Source: Paractinoplanes lichenicola
GTDB lineage: Bacteria > Actinomycetota > Actinomycetes > Mycobacteriales > Micromonosporaceae
Assembly: GCF_016785085.1 (NCBI RefSeq)
Contig: NZ_JAENHO010000003.1
Coordinates: forward strand, 186,001 to 250,000
Reading direction: 5' to 3'
Length of the DNA stretch: 64,000 bases
How positions within the stretch are numbered: position 1 is the first letter of the stretch; the number at the start of each line of letters is the position of its first letter. Below the pieces are notes generated by a model. The model had not been told where the DNA came from. It was given only the letters and a program-made list of their open reading frames with translations, and did no database searches. Positions 18,555-27,858 of the stretch are shown here, one piece after another. The position numbers were made by a program, and so were the translations under genes.

Positions 18555-19013
18555 ATGAGCAAGGACGAGACGACCACCACCGCCGCCGACGCCCCCAAGA
18601 AGTCCAAGAAAATGCTGATGATCATCGTGGCTGCCGCGGTCGTGCTGCTGGGCGGTGGCGGCGCCGGGGCCTTCTTCATGCTCAAGGGCGACAAGGCCGA
18701 GGCGGCGCCGGTCAAGGGCAGCGTCGTGGCCCTCGAGGACGCGATCACGATCAACCTGGCCGACGGGCACTACCTGAAGCTGAACTTCTCGCTGCAGCAG
18801 ACCGCGGACGCCGGCGCCGAGTCGGTCGACACGAGCGAGGCCCGCGAGCTGGCGATCGACGAGTACACCGGCAAGAAGCTGGCCGACCTCTCGACCGAGA
18901 AGGGCCGCGAGGAGCTCAAGTCGGAGCTGACCGCGAAGATCGTGAAGGCGTACACCGAGGACGGCAAGAAGATGGTGATGGGCATGTACTTCACCTCGTT
19001 CGTCACCCAGTAA
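18555..19013 (+). CDS. fliL: Flagellar basal body-associated protein FliL
   Basis: A 152-residue single-pass membrane protein: cytoplasmic N-terminus, membrane helix at about 19-40, then the FliL domain (LEDAITINLADGHYLKLNFSLQQT and a C-terminal VMGMYFTSFVTQ). It surrounds the stator and supports torque. ATG 18555 has GAGAGGAGC upstream. A strong terminator follows. Confidence 0.93.
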   Translation: MSKDETTTTAADAPKKSKKMLMIIVAAAVVLLGGGGAGAFFMLKGDKAEAAPVKGSVVALEDAITINLADGHYLKLNFSLQQTADAGAESVDTSEARELAIDEYTGKKLADLSTEKGREELKSELTAKIVKAYTEDGKKMVMGMYFTSFVTQ

Positions 19014-19029
19014 CGAAGAGCTAGTAGCC

Positions 19030-19065
19030 AGTTGGGCGGGTTCACTTCGGTGAACCCGCCCAACT
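19030..19065. terminator. Terminator after fliL
   Basis: A perfect 16-bp stem (19030-19045 with 19050-19065) around a TTCG tetraloop. It ends the flgD-fliL operon just before the fliM promoter. Confidence 0.85.
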
Positions 19066-19095
19066 CGCTTTAAGGGGATAAAAACGGTCCTCCGG

Positions 19096-19123
19096 CTCAG
19101 CCGCTCCGGAAACGAGCCGATGG
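19096..19123 (+). promoter_or_regulatory. Sigma-28-type promoter for fliM operon
   Basis: CTCA (19096-19099), 16-bp spacer, GCCGATGG (19116-19123). The predicted start point, 6-8 bases downstream, falls at or next to the fliM GTG, implying a leaderless mRNA. Confidence 0.75.
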
Positions 19124-19130
19124 GGACAAC

Positions 19131-20078
19131 GTGACCAACGCCGCACGTACCCCGGGCCGGCTGTCGCGCCGAGGCCAGGGGGCAGGGCCGACCGCTTATG
19201 ACTTCCGCAAGCCGATCAAACTGTCCCGGGAGCACATCCGGACGCTGCAGATCGCTTTCGAGACGTACGCCCGGAGCTGCGGAACCCTGCTCACCACGCG
19301 GCTGCGGGCGGTCAGCAACGTCACGCTGGCCTCGATCGAGCAGCTGAACTACGACGAGTACGTCGCGGCCCTGAACAATCCCACGGTGATCGCCGTGGTG
19401 GCGCTCGACCCGCTGCCGGGCACGGCCCTGATGGAGGTCTCCACCTCGGCCTCGATGACCGCGATTGATCACATGCTCGGCGGCCCCGGCGGGCCCCAGC
19501 CGGAGCGGCCGCTGACCGAGGTCGAGATGCCCCTGCTGCGCGGCCTGCTCGAGCGGATGCTGGGCGAGCTGCGCTACGGCTTCGAGACGCTGGTCGACAT
19601 CCACCCCAAGCTCAAGGACATCGAGTACAACGCGCAGTTCCTCCGGGCCCACCAGCCCGGCGACGCCTGCGTGATCGCCTCGTTCGACGTCAAGATCGGC
19701 GCCGAGGAGACGATGCACACCTTCTGCCTGCCGTTCAACACGATCTTGCCGGTGCTCTCGCGCACCGAGACGGTGGTGCTGAGCGACGCCGAGCGGGCCA
19801 CCAAGGAAATGTCGATGCGCAACCTGACGGCCGGCCTTTCCTCGGCCCCGCTGGACGTTGCGGTCCGATTCCAGCCCATTCGCATGCGGACCGATGACAT
19901 CGTGGACCTACGGCCCGGAGATGTCGTCCCGCTCGGTCATCCGACCAGCCAGCCGCTCGAGGTGACCGTCAACGAGACCGTTTTCGCCCACGCAGTTCCC
20001 GGTAACCAGGGTGCCCGGCTCGCCTGTCTCGTCGTGCCCACCCCCAAGGAATCGCCCAAGGAGTCTGGTCGCCCATGA
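19131..20078 (+). CDS. fliM: Flagellar motor switch protein FliM
   Basis: A 315-residue C-ring protein. [18 protein letters not shown] (about 23-40) starts the conserved core; the middle CheC-like domain has the GGPGGP loop, and the C-terminal SpoA domain follows (about 245-305). The usual N-terminal CheY-P-binding peptide (LSQ-x-EIDALL) is absent: the first 22 residues are Arg/Gly-rich. An in-frame TAA at 19071 excludes a longer version. The start is GTG. It overlaps fliN by four bases. Confidence 0.92.
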   Translation: MTNAARTPGRLSRRGQGAGPTAYDFRKPIKLSREHIRTLQIAFETYARSCGTLLTTRLRAVSNVTLASIEQLNYDEYVAALNNPTVIAVVALDPLPGTALMEVSTSASMTAIDHMLGGPGGPQPERPLTEVEMPLLRGLLERMLGELRYGFETLVDIHPKLKDIEYNAQFLRAHQPGDACVIASFDVKIGAEETMHTFCLPFNTILPVLSRTETVVLSDAERATKEMSMRNLTAGLSSAPLDVAVRFQPIRMRTDDIVDLRPGDVVPLGHPTSQPLEVTVNETVFAHAVPGNQGARLACLVVPTPKESPKESGRP

Positions 20079-20830
20079 CCGCGCCCACCATCACCGCGCC
20101 GCAGCTGGCGCTCGCCCGGAACGCGGCCGACGCCGCGCTGGGTGTCCTGCCCACCAGCCGGCCCCTGGCCGTCGCCGAGCCGATCACCGCCAGCGCCGAC
20201 ATCCTGACCGAGGGCCAGGCGGTCACCGCCCGGTTCAGCGGGGCGGCCACCGGCGAGGTCGTCGTGGTGGTCGGGCAGGACCTGGCGGACGCGCTCAAGG
20301 AGAGCCCGCTCGGCGAGCTCGACCTGACCGCCGCGGTGCGCCCGGCGCTCGAGGCCGCCGCCCGGGTCTTCGGGCCCGTGGTGCTCGATCCCGGCGTCGT
20401 GATGGAGCCGCAGGTGGCCCTGAGCGCGATCGCCGCCAAGGACGGAGCCGTCGCGGTGCCGCTGGTCGAGGGCCCCGAGATCCGCGCCGTGCTGGCCCTC
20501 GCGCTGAGCCCGTGGCCGTCCGACGGGCCGGGCGGCGGCAACGTCGCGCGGCGGGAGCCGGCCGGACCCGCGATGCAGCTGCGGGGCGGGCTGGACATGC
20601 TGCACGACGTCGAGATGGAGGTCTCGGCGGAGCTGGGCCGCACCCGGATGAGCGTACGGGAGCTCTTGTCGCTGACCCCGGGGGCGATCGTCGAGCTCGA
20701 CCGGGCCGCCGGCAGCCCGGCCGACCTGCTGGTCAACGGCCGGCTGATCGCGCGCGGCGAGGTCGTCGTGGTCGACGAGAACTTCGGTATCCGGGTCACC
20801 GAGATCGTCGCTCCCGGCGTCGAGGGGTAA
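20075..20830 (+). CDS. fliN: Flagellar motor switch protein FliN (FliY-like architecture)
   Basis: A 251-residue protein, much longer than classical FliN (about 100-140). The C-terminal SpoA domain (about 172-250) shows [25 protein letters not shown] and [14 protein letters not shown]. Residues 1-155 look like a degenerate CheC-type domain as in FliY, but the helix [15 protein letters not shown] lacks the E-x-x-N phosphatase pair, so phosphatase activity is unlikely. ATG overlaps the fliM stop. Confidence 0.88.
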   Translation: MTAPTITAPQLALARNAADAALGVLPTSRPLAVAEPITASADILTEGQAVTARFSGAATGEVVVVVGQDLADALKESPLGELDLTAAVRPALEAAARVFGPVVLDPGVVMEPQVALSAIAAKDGAVAVPLVEGPEIRAVLALALSPWPSDGPGGGNVARREPAGPAMQLRGGLDMLHDVEMEVSAELGRTRMSVRELLSLTPGAIVELDRAAGSPADLLVNGRLIARGEVVVVDENFGIRVTEIVAPGVEG

Positions 20831-20835
20831 CGGCC

Positions 20836-21279
20836 TTGTTCGAGCTCGTCCTGCGGATCGGCTTCTCGCTCTTCATCATCCTGGGGATGATGTGGGGCCT
20901 GGCCCGGCTCATCCGTCGCCCGCTGCTCGGCCGCGGGCACGGCACGCTGGAGGTGCTCAACCGCCAGCAGCTCTCGCGGGGCGCCTCGCTGGCCGTGGTC
21001 AAGGTGGCCGACCGGGCGATGATCCTGGGCGTCACCGATCAGCAGGTCAGTCTGCTCGGCGAGACCGAGGTCGAGATCTTCGAGCATCATCACGCCGAGC
21101 ATCGCGACCACCTGGAAGTGGACGACGAACTGGCCGCCGAGCTGGCCGACGGGCCCAAGGACCTGCCCGGACGGCATCCGGCGGCGCCCCGGCCGGGCCG
21201 GCTCGAGGGCTCGATCCTCTCGCCGCGCACCTGGAAGACGGCGGTGGAGTTCCTCCGCGATCGGACCAGTCACCGATGA
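20836..21279 (+). CDS. fliO: Flagellar biosynthesis protein FliO
   Basis: A 147-residue FliO-family protein: one N-terminal membrane helix (MFELVLRIGFSLFIILGMMWG), then the small FliO domain (LEVLNRQQLSRGASLAVVKVADRAMILGVTDQQVSLLGE) and a charged tail. The start is TTG at 20836, with GAGGGG 8 bases upstream inside the fliN end. FliO assists assembly of the FliP export-gate complex. Its stop overlaps the fliP ATG. Confidence 0.82.
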   Translation: MFELVLRIGFSLFIILGMMWGLARLIRRPLLGRGHGTLEVLNRQQLSRGASLAVVKVADRAMILGVTDQQVSLLGETEVEIFEHHHAEHRDHLEVDDELAAELADGPKDLPGRHPAAPRPGRLEGSILSPRTWKTAVEFLRDRTSHR

Positions 21280-22133
21280 TCAAGCGCGCGTTGTTGCTGT
21301 CGCTGGCGAGCCTGTGGTTCGCGCTGGTGCTCCTGCCCGGGGCGGCGAGCGCGGAGCCTTCCCGTACGCCGGCGGCACCGCAACGCGCGCCCGCGTCCGT
21401 GGTGGTCGCCCTGCCCGAGCGAGCCCCCGCGCCGCCGAGCCCGCCGACCCGCCCCGGCCGTCCCAACATCAACGTCAACATCAACGGCACCAACCCGGAC
21501 GGCAGCCGCCCGGCCACGTCGCTGATCATCATGCTGGGCCTGACCGTGCTCTCGGTCGCGCCCGCGTTGCTGTTGCTCTGCACGTGCTTCACCAAGATCT
21601 TCATGGTGCTCGGCATCACCCGCAACGCGCTCGGCCTGACCAGCATGCCGCCCAACCAGGTGCTGGCCGGCCTGGCCCTGTTCATCAGCCTGTTCATCAT
21701 GGGCCCGACCGTGTCGGCGATGAACGAGCAGGGCGTGCAGCCCTATCTCAAGGGCGACAAGACCCAGTCGCAGGCCTTCAAGGACGGCGTGAAGCCGTTG
21801 CAGGACTTCATGTGGAAGACCACCCGTGAGGACGAGGTGGCCTTGATGATCAAGCTGTCGGGCGACGAGCGGCCGCGCAACCGCAACGACGTCGAGCTGA
21901 CCACGCTGGTCCCCGCCTTCGTCCTGTCCGAGCTGCGGGCCGCCTTCATCATCGGCTTCGTCATCTTCATCCCGTTCCTGCTGATCGACATGGTCGTCTC
22001 GGCGTCCCTGATGTCGCTGGGCATGATGATGCTGCCCCCGGTGACTGTTGCTTTACCCTTCAAGCTTCTGCTGTTCGTGCTGGTCAACGGGTGGGGGTTG
22101 ATCCTCACGGCGCTGGTGGCGTCCTACCGATGA
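21276..22133 (+). CDS. fliP: Flagellar export gate protein FliP
   Basis: A 285-residue FliP with a signal peptide (about 1-25, ending AASA) and a Pro-rich exported segment before the conserved core. Core motifs are FTKIFMVLGITRNALG, PPNQVLAGLALFISLFIMGP, TLVPAFVLSELRAAFIIGFVIFIPFLLIDMVV and the C-terminal LLFVLVNGWGLI. It ends in the normal way, with no fused FliQ. The stop overlaps the fliR ATG, leaving no room for fliQ. Confidence 0.95.
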   Translation: MIKRALLLSLASLWFALVLLPGAASAEPSRTPAAPQRAPASVVVALPERAPAPPSPPTRPGRPNINVNINGTNPDGSRPATSLIIMLGLTVLSVAPALLLLCTCFTKIFMVLGITRNALGLTSMPPNQVLAGLALFISLFIMGPTVSAMNEQGVQPYLKGDKTQSQAFKDGVKPLQDFMWKTTREDEVALMIKLSGDERPRNRNDVELTTLVPAFVLSELRAAFIIGFVIFIPFLLIDMVVSASLMSLGMMMLPPVTVALPFKLLLFVLVNGWGLILTALVASYR

Positions 22134-22894
22134 ACCTCAGCGTCCCGACCGCCGAGCTGCTGGCCCTGATGCTCGGCGCGGCCCGTACGGGGGCCTGGAT
22201 GATGGTGTGCCCGCCGTTCAACTCGCGGCTCATCCCGGGCACGGTCAAGGCGCTACTCTCGATCGGGTTGACCCTGCCGATGGCGCCCTACCTGCGGGGC
22301 ACCATGCCGTCGCTGCAGACGTCGGACATCATCTTCAGCATCCTGATCCAGGTGTTCGTGGGGGCCGGGCTCGGCTTCGTCACCGCGATCCTGTTCGCCG
22401 CGCTGCAGGCGGCCGGTGACCTGATCGACCTGTTCGGCGGTTTCACGCTGGCCATGGGCTACGACCCGCTCTCGCAGAACCAGAGCTCGATCTTCGGCCG
22501 GTTCTACAACCTCATCGCGGTCACCCTGCTCTTCGCCACCGACGGCCATCAGCTGGTGCTGCGGGGCTTCCTGCAGACGTTCAAGACCGTGCCATTGAAT
22601 TGGACCTTCTCGCCCGGCACGTTCTCCGAGCTGCTGATCAAAGGACTCGGCGAGCTGTTCCTGGCCGCCGTCCAGATCGCCGGCCCGCTGATCGCCGTCC
22701 TGTTCCTCACCGACGTGGCGTTCGGCCTGCTGAACCGGGTCGCGCCGGCGCTCAACGCGTTCCAGCTGGGCTTCCCGGCCAAGATCTTCATGGTGCTGCT
22801 GATCTCCGGTATCGCCATCACCGCCCTGCCCGGCGTGCTCGACTCGATCGTCGGGCGCGCGGTCAGCGCCGTGCTCCAGCTCACCGGTACTTAG
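22130..22894 (+). CDS. fliR: Flagellar export gate protein FliR
   Basis: A 254-residue polytopic protein with about six membrane segments, the usual FliR length. Conserved blocks are GAARTGAWMMVCPPFN, GDLIDLFGGFTLAMGYDP and NRVAPALNAFQLGFPAKI. ATG 22130 overlaps the fliP stop; normally fliQ lies between fliP and fliR, and here it does not. Confidence 0.94.
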   Translation: MNLSVPTAELLALMLGAARTGAWMMVCPPFNSRLIPGTVKALLSIGLTLPMAPYLRGTMPSLQTSDIIFSILIQVFVGAGLGFVTAILFAALQAAGDLIDLFGGFTLAMGYDPLSQNQSSIFGRFYNLIAVTLLFATDGHQLVLRGFLQTFKTVPLNWTFSPGTFSELLIKGLGELFLAAVQIAGPLIAVLFLTDVAFGLLNRVAPALNAFQLGFPAKIFMVLLISGIAITALPGVLDSIVGRAVSAVLQLTGT

Positions 22895-22902
22895 GGGGTG
22901 AC

Positions 22903-23994
22903 ATGTCGGGCGAGAAGACTGAACAACCGACACCCCAGAAACTCAAGAAGGCCAAGCGCGAAGGCCAGATCGGCAAGAGCCAGGACATCGGCGCCTGGTT
23001 CGGCATGCTGGCCGCGAGCGTGATGCTGCCGCGCACCCTGGAACAGGCGATGAAACACGCCGAGGCGCTGGTGGCGCAGATCCCCGACATCATCGCCGAT
23101 CCCGAGCCGGCCCAGGCGATGGCCCTGCTCAAGGAGGCCATGATGGGCACGGTGTGGGCCGTGCTGCCGCTCTCGCTGACGATGATGGTGGTCGGCATCG
23201 CCGCGGCCGGCGCCCAGGGCGGCATCCGGGTCGCGACCAAGCTGTTCATCCCCAAGTTCAACCGGCTGAACCCGTTGCCCGGCATCAAGAAGATGCTCGG
23301 CCCCCAGTCCCTCTGGGAGGGCACCAAGGCCCTGGTCAAGACCGGCGTGCTGGGCGGCGTGCTCTACACCACGACCAAGGACGTCTTCCCGGCGCTGATG
23401 AGCGCCGGGCAGCTGCCGCTGGCCGCGCTGTTCGGCACGGTCACCGACGCCGCCCTCAACCTGATCCGGGCCGCCTCGGTGGCCGGCATCGCCATGGCCG
23501 CGGCCGACTACTTCGTCGTGCGCCGGCGCACCAACAAGTCGCTGCGGATGACCAAGGAAGAGGTCAAGCAGGAGTACAAGAACAGCGAGGGCGACCCGCT
23601 GATCAAGGCCCAGATCCGGGCGCGGCAGATGGCGATGGCCCGCAACCGGCAGATGGCCGACGTGCCGACCGCGGACGTCGTGATGGTCAACCCGACCCAC
23701 GTGGCGGTGGCGCTGCGCTACGAGGCGCAGAAGGGCGCGCCGCGGGTGGTGGCCAAGGGCCAGGGTCCGCTCGCCACCAAGATCCGCGAGCTGGCGGGCG
23801 AGCACCGGGTGCCCATGGTCGAGGACAAGCCGCTGGCCCGCGCGCTCTACGGCGGCGTCGAGGTGGGCCACGAGATCCCGGCCGAGTTCTTCGGCGCGGT
23901 GGCCCGGGTGCTGGCGTTCGTCATGAGCCTGAAGGTGAAGGGCTCGGCGGCAGGGCTGCACCGCAACCCACATTCTGAATCAGAAGCCGCATAA
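22903..23994 (+). CDS. flhB: Flagellar export switch protein FlhB
   Basis: A 363-residue protein: N-terminal EKTEQPTPQKLKKAKREGQIGKS, four membrane segments, then the cytoplasmic domain with the autocleavage site N263-P264 in VMVNPTHVAVALRY. It switches export from rod/hook to filament substrates, together with FliK. ATG 22903 follows AGGGGGTGAC. Confidence 0.95.
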   Translation: MSGEKTEQPTPQKLKKAKREGQIGKSQDIGAWFGMLAASVMLPRTLEQAMKHAEALVAQIPDIIADPEPAQAMALLKEAMMGTVWAVLPLSLTMMVVGIAAAGAQGGIRVATKLFIPKFNRLNPLPGIKKMLGPQSLWEGTKALVKTGVLGGVLYTTTKDVFPALMSAGQLPLAALFGTVTDAALNLIRAASVAGIAMAAADYFVVRRRTNKSLRMTKEEVKQEYKNSEGDPLIKAQIRARQMAMARNRQMADVPTADVVMVNPTHVAVALRYEAQKGAPRVVAKGQGPLATKIRELAGEHRVPMVEDKPLARALYGGVEVGHEIPAEFFGAVARVLAFVMSLKVKGSAAGLHRNPHSESEAA

Positions 23995-24066
23995 CTGAAA
24001 AGTTAGGAGATTTCCTCACATAGGTACCTCGTACGGGGGAAGATCGGCTTGCGGGATCACCCCTCG

Positions 24067-24094
24067 CTCAGTGCAGGCGACGGATCGCCGAAGA
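24067..24094 (+). promoter_or_regulatory. Sigma-28-type promoter for flhA operon
   Basis: CTCA (24067-24070), 16-bp spacer, GCCGAAGA (24087-24094), in the 164-bp gap between flhB and flhA. The predicted leader is about 58 nt. Confidence 0.75.
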
Positions 24095-24158
24095 GGGATA
24101 CGCCAGGACGGCGAACCGCGCGCAGGGATGGCTCCAACGTCCTTTCCTGGAAGGTGCC

Positions 24159-26213
24159 GTGAAGAACCGCAACATCAGCAAGCTTGCCGTGCCCGTCGGG
24201 GTCGTCGGCATCGTCCTCATGATGGTCGTGCCGTTGCCGACCTTCCTGCTGGACATGCTGATCGCGCTCAACATCACCGCGGCCCTGCTGATCATGTTGA
24301 CCAGCATGTTCGTCCAGAAACCGCTCGACTTCTCGATCTTTCCGGCCCTGCTGCTGGTGGCCACCCTGTTCCGCCTCGCGCTCAACATCAGCGCGACCCG
24401 GCTGGTGCTGAGCGAGGGCGACGCCGGCAAGGTGATTCACGCGTTCGGCAGCTTCGTGGTCGGTGGCAACCTCGTCATCGGCCTCGTCATCTTCCTGATC
24501 CTGGTGATCGTCCAGATGGTCGTGGTCACCAAGGGCGCCGAGCGGGTGGCCGAGGTCGGCGCCCGCTTCACCCTCGACGCCATGCCCGGCAAGCAGATGG
24601 CGATCGACGCCGACCTCAACGCCGGCCTGATCGACGAGGACCAGGCCAAGAAGCGCCGGGCCGAGGTGGGCGCGGAGGCCGAGTTCTACGGCGCCATGGA
24701 CGGTGGCTCCAAGTTCGTCAAGGGCGACGCCATCGCCGCCGTCATCATCACGCTGATCAACCTGGTCGGCGGTTTCGCGATCGGCGTGGCCCAGCAGGGC
24801 ATGGCAGCCGGCGACGCGATGAACCACTACAGCCTGCTGAGCATCGGCGACGGCCTGGTCTCGCAGATTCCCGCGCTGCTGCTGTCGGTGGCCACCGGTC
24901 TGATCGTGACCCGCTCGGCCACCTCGGGCGACATGGGCTCGACGGTCACCACCCAGCTCAGCCAGAACAAGCTCGCGCTGCGCATCGCCGGCGGCGCGTC
25001 GCTCGCCCTCTGCGTCATCCCGGGCCTGCCGAAGGTTCCCTTCCTGGTCGTCGGCGCGGCCGTCCTGATCGCCGCGCAGAAGATCAAGGACCCGGTGCCC
25101 GAGGAGGAGGTGGCGGCGGCCGCGGCGGCCGGCGAGGCGGTCGACATGCCGCCCCCGGACTCGCCCGAGCAGCTCCTCGGCGAGATGCGCGTCGACCCGC
25201 TCGAGCTCGCGCTCTCACCCGACCTCGTCGATCTGGTCGACGCCAGCAGCGGGGACCTGCTCGACCGGGTCCGGGCCCTGCGCCGCAAGATGGCCATGGA
25301 GCTGGGCGTGATCATGCCGCCGGTGCGGACGCGCGACGATCTCGACCTGCCGCTCTCCTCGTACGCCATCCGGATCTCCGGCACCGACGCGGGCACCGGC
25401 GAGGCGCCGCCCGGCACGGTGCTGGCGATCGGCGACGGGCTGCAGGGCCTGCCCGGCAAGGCCGGCGTCGAGCCGGTGTTCGGCCTGCCCGGCAAGTGGG
25501 TGCCGTCCGAGCTGCACTATCAGGCCGAGCTCTCCGGGGCGACCGTGGTCGACCGGGCCAGCGTGATCATCACGCATCTGGCCGAGGTGGTCCGCAGCAA
25601 CGCGAGCCGGCTGCTCGGCCGCGAGGACGTGCGCGCGCTGACCGAGACGGTCAAGCGCACCCACCCGGTCGTGGTCGAGGAGCTGACCCCCGCGGTGCTC
25701 AGCCTCGGCCAGATCCAGAAAGTGCTCCAAGGGCTTCTCGACGAGGGCGTGCCGATCCGCGACCTGGTCCGCATCTTCGAGGCGCTCTCCCTTCGGGCAA
25801 AGGTCTCCGTCGACCAGGACAGCCTGGTCGAGGCGGCCCGTGCGGCGCTGGGTCCCGCTATCGCGGCTCAGTACACGACCGCCGGCCGTCTCACGGTGAT
25901 CACGCTCGATCCCATGCTCGAGCAGCAACTGCTCGAATCTCTGCGGCCCAGCGAGACGGGGGCCTTCATGGCGATCGACGGCATGCGTGCCGAGGCGATC
26001 GTCAGCGAGGCGGCCCGGCTCACCGAGACCGCGGAACAGCAGGGTCTGGCCCCGGTGCTGGCCTGCTCGCCACAGCTGCGACTGCCCCTGATGCGCCTCC
26101 TGCGTGCCGGCTCCCGCCGGATCCAGGTGCTGTCGTACGGCGAAATCTCTGGTTCCACAGCACAGATCGAAACGATTGGGGTGGTCAACGGTGCCTACGC
26201 GGGTGCTGCTTGA
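24159..26213 (+). CDS. flhA: Flagellar export apparatus protein FlhA
   Basis: A 684-residue export gate protein. About eight membrane helices occupy the N-terminal half, including the FHIPEP-family region (PLDFSIFPALLLVATLFRLALNISATRLVL). The cytoplasmic domain (about 330-684) binds chaperone-substrate complexes. The start is GTG 24159, with GGAAGGTGCC upstream. The 3' end overlaps the FlhF-like gene by 23 bases. Confidence 0.95.
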   Translation: MKNRNISKLAVPVGVVGIVLMMVVPLPTFLLDMLIALNITAALLIMLTSMFVQKPLDFSIFPALLLVATLFRLALNISATRLVLSEGDAGKVIHAFGSFVVGGNLVIGLVIFLILVIVQMVVVTKGAERVAEVGARFTLDAMPGKQMAIDADLNAGLIDEDQAKKRRAEVGAEAEFYGAMDGGSKFVKGDAIAAVIITLINLVGGFAIGVAQQGMAAGDAMNHYSLLSIGDGLVSQIPALLLSVATGLIVTRSATSGDMGSTVTTQLSQNKLALRIAGGASLALCVIPGLPKVPFLVVGAAVLIAAQKIKDPVPEEEVAAAAAAGEAVDMPPPDSPEQLLGEMRVDPLELALSPDLVDLVDASSGDLLDRVRALRRKMAMELGVIMPPVRTRDDLDLPLSSYAIRISGTDAGTGEAPPGTVLAIGDGLQGLPGKAGVEPVFGLPGKWVPSELHYQAELSGATVVDRASVIITHLAEVVRSNASRLLGREDVRALTETVKRTHPVVVEELTPAVLSLGQIQKVLQGLLDEGVPIRDLVRIFEALSLRAKVSVDQDSLVEAARAALGPAIAAQYTTAGRLTVITLDPMLEQQLLESLRPSETGAFMAIDGMRAEAIVSEAARLTETAEQQGLAPVLACSPQLRLPLMRLLRAGSRRIQVLSYGEISGSTAQIETIGVVNGAYAGAA

Positions 26214-27858
26214 GGGACCGGCCATCGAGCCGCTTCTGGCTCAGGTGCGCGATGAGTACGGCTCCCGTGTCCGGATCATCTCCGCCGACAAGGTCCGCAG
26301 TGGCGGTGTCGGTGGCTTCTTCGCGAAACAGCATTACGAGCTGTCGGTCGAGGTGCCGGACCCGAACGAGGACAGGAATGACATGGCTTCACGGATGAAG
26401 ACGGCCGACACCGGCCAGCACAGCCTGGAACGGCTCCTCGAGCGGGCCGAGTCGCAGGACCGGTTGGACGACCCGGGCCGGGCGGCGCCCCGTCCGTTCG
26501 GGGGCAGCGCCTCACCGCGCTCGGTGACGCCGGCGTCGTTCGGCATGACCCGGCCGGCCGAGGCCGCGTCCCGGCCCGCCGAGACCGCCCCGCGGCCCGC
26601 CGCGGCCGAGCACGGGTTCGGCGCCGACGAGGGCCGCAGCGCCGCGTTCGGGGACACCGGGGCCGCGTTCGCCGAGCTGATGGCCGGCCTCAACGGCGGT
26701 GACCAGCTCACGTCGCGGCCCAAGCCGGCGCCGCGGGAGGAGCCGGCCCCGACCGTACGGCCGTTCCGTCCGGCCGCGGCCAGCGAGTCGCCGGTCAACG
26801 TGGTGCGGCCGCCCGTCTCGGCCCCGCCCGCCCCGGCTCCGGTCATGCCGGCCGTGGTCGCACCGCAGTCGCCCGCCGCTCCGTCCTTCGTGACCGAGCC
26901 GCCCGCGCCCCCGGTGGCCGTCGCGCCGGTGTCGCCCGCGCCCGTGTCACCCGCGCCGGTCTCGCCCGCGCCCCGCCTCGCCGACCGGATCGGTGGCCTG
27001 GCCGCGAGCGAGATCGAGATCGACGAGGAGCCGCCGCCGCCCGCGCCCGAGCCGGTCGTGCAGACGGCCCCGGCCGAGACGTACGGGTTCCAGCCGGCCT
27101 CGCCGGTCTCGGCCGTCCCGGCCCCCGCGCCGGCCGCGGCCGCTCCGGCGGTCGCCGACAACGAGCCGGTCGTCCGGAACCTGATGTCGGTGGGCATGCC
27201 GGAGCACATGGCCCGCCAGATCACCGGCAGCGACACGTACGCGGGTGTGCTGAGCGTGCTGGCCGCGCGGCCCAGCGCCCCAGCCATCCCGGACGGGCCG
27301 GGTGAGATCCTGGTGCTCGCGGGCGACATCAACCTGGGGGTCACCATCGGCCGCCAACTGCTCGAGCAGATCGGCGTGCCGGAGAACCACCTCCTGCTGG
27401 CCGCGCAGTCGACGGCCGGCACCGGGCTGCACTCGTCCCGGCTGATCTCGACGCCGGAGGCGGCCGAGAGCCGCACCGAGAAGCTGCACAGCGCCGAGGA
27501 ACCCTGGGTCGTCGTGCTCGAGGCGCCGGTCGGCGGCACCGACCCGATCTGGGTCAACGAGATGTGCGACGCGATCGGGGCCACCGCGGTCTGGGCGGTT
27601 GTCGACGCCACCCGCAAGACCGCCGACAGCGGCCGTCACCTGCGGGCCCTCGGCGAGGTCGAGTCGCTGGTGGTGCACGGCGTCGAGCTGACCGGCGACC
27701 CGGCCTCGGTGCTCGGCCTGGACCTGCCGATCTTCTCGCTGGACGGCAAGCCGGCCACCCCGCACGCCTGGGCCGCCATGCTCTGCGCGCGGATCGCGTC
27801 CGACGTCATGCCGGTCGCCGCGGCCCCGCGGCGCGTCACCCGATCGGCGCGGCAGTGA
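26191..27858 (+). CDS. FlhF-like protein with degenerate GTPase domain
   Basis: A 555-residue protein in the usual flhF position after flhA. The N-terminus (residues 1-50: LLAQVRDEYGSRVRIISADKV, then GGVGGFFAKQHYELSVEV) resembles the FlhF B domain. A Pro/Ala-rich middle (about 80-320) includes tandem VSPAP repeats. Residues 371-540 have the length and strand order of an SRP-type GTPase, but the P-loop place reads LVLAGDINLGVTIGRQLL with no GKT/GKS, so nucleotide binding is probably lost. GTG 26191 is chosen; it overlaps flhA. It may place flagella or act as an export-linked scaffold. Confidence 0.65.
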   Translation: MPTRVLLEGPAIEPLLAQVRDEYGSRVRIISADKVRSGGVGGFFAKQHYELSVEVPDPNEDRNDMASRMKTADTGQHSLERLLERAESQDRLDDPGRAAPRPFGGSASPRSVTPASFGMTRPAEAASRPAETAPRPAAAEHGFGADEGRSAAFGDTGAAFAELMAGLNGGDQLTSRPKPAPREEPAPTVRPFRPAAASESPVNVVRPPVSAPPAPAPVMPAVVAPQSPAAPSFVTEPPAPPVAVAPVSPAPVSPAPVSPAPRLADRIGGLAASEIEIDEEPPPPAPEPVVQTAPAETYGFQPASPVSAVPAPAPAAAAPAVADNEPVVRNLMSVGMPEHMARQITGSDTYAGVLSVLAARPSAPAIPDGPGEILVLAGDINLGVTIGRQLLEQIGVPENHLLLAAQSTAGTGLHSSRLISTPEAAESRTEKLHSAEEPWVVVLEAPVGGTDPIWVNEMCDAIGATAVWAVVDATRKTADSGRHLRALGEVESLVVHGVELTGDPASVLGLDLPIFSLDGKPATPHAWAAMLCARIASDVMPVAAAPRRVTRSARQ

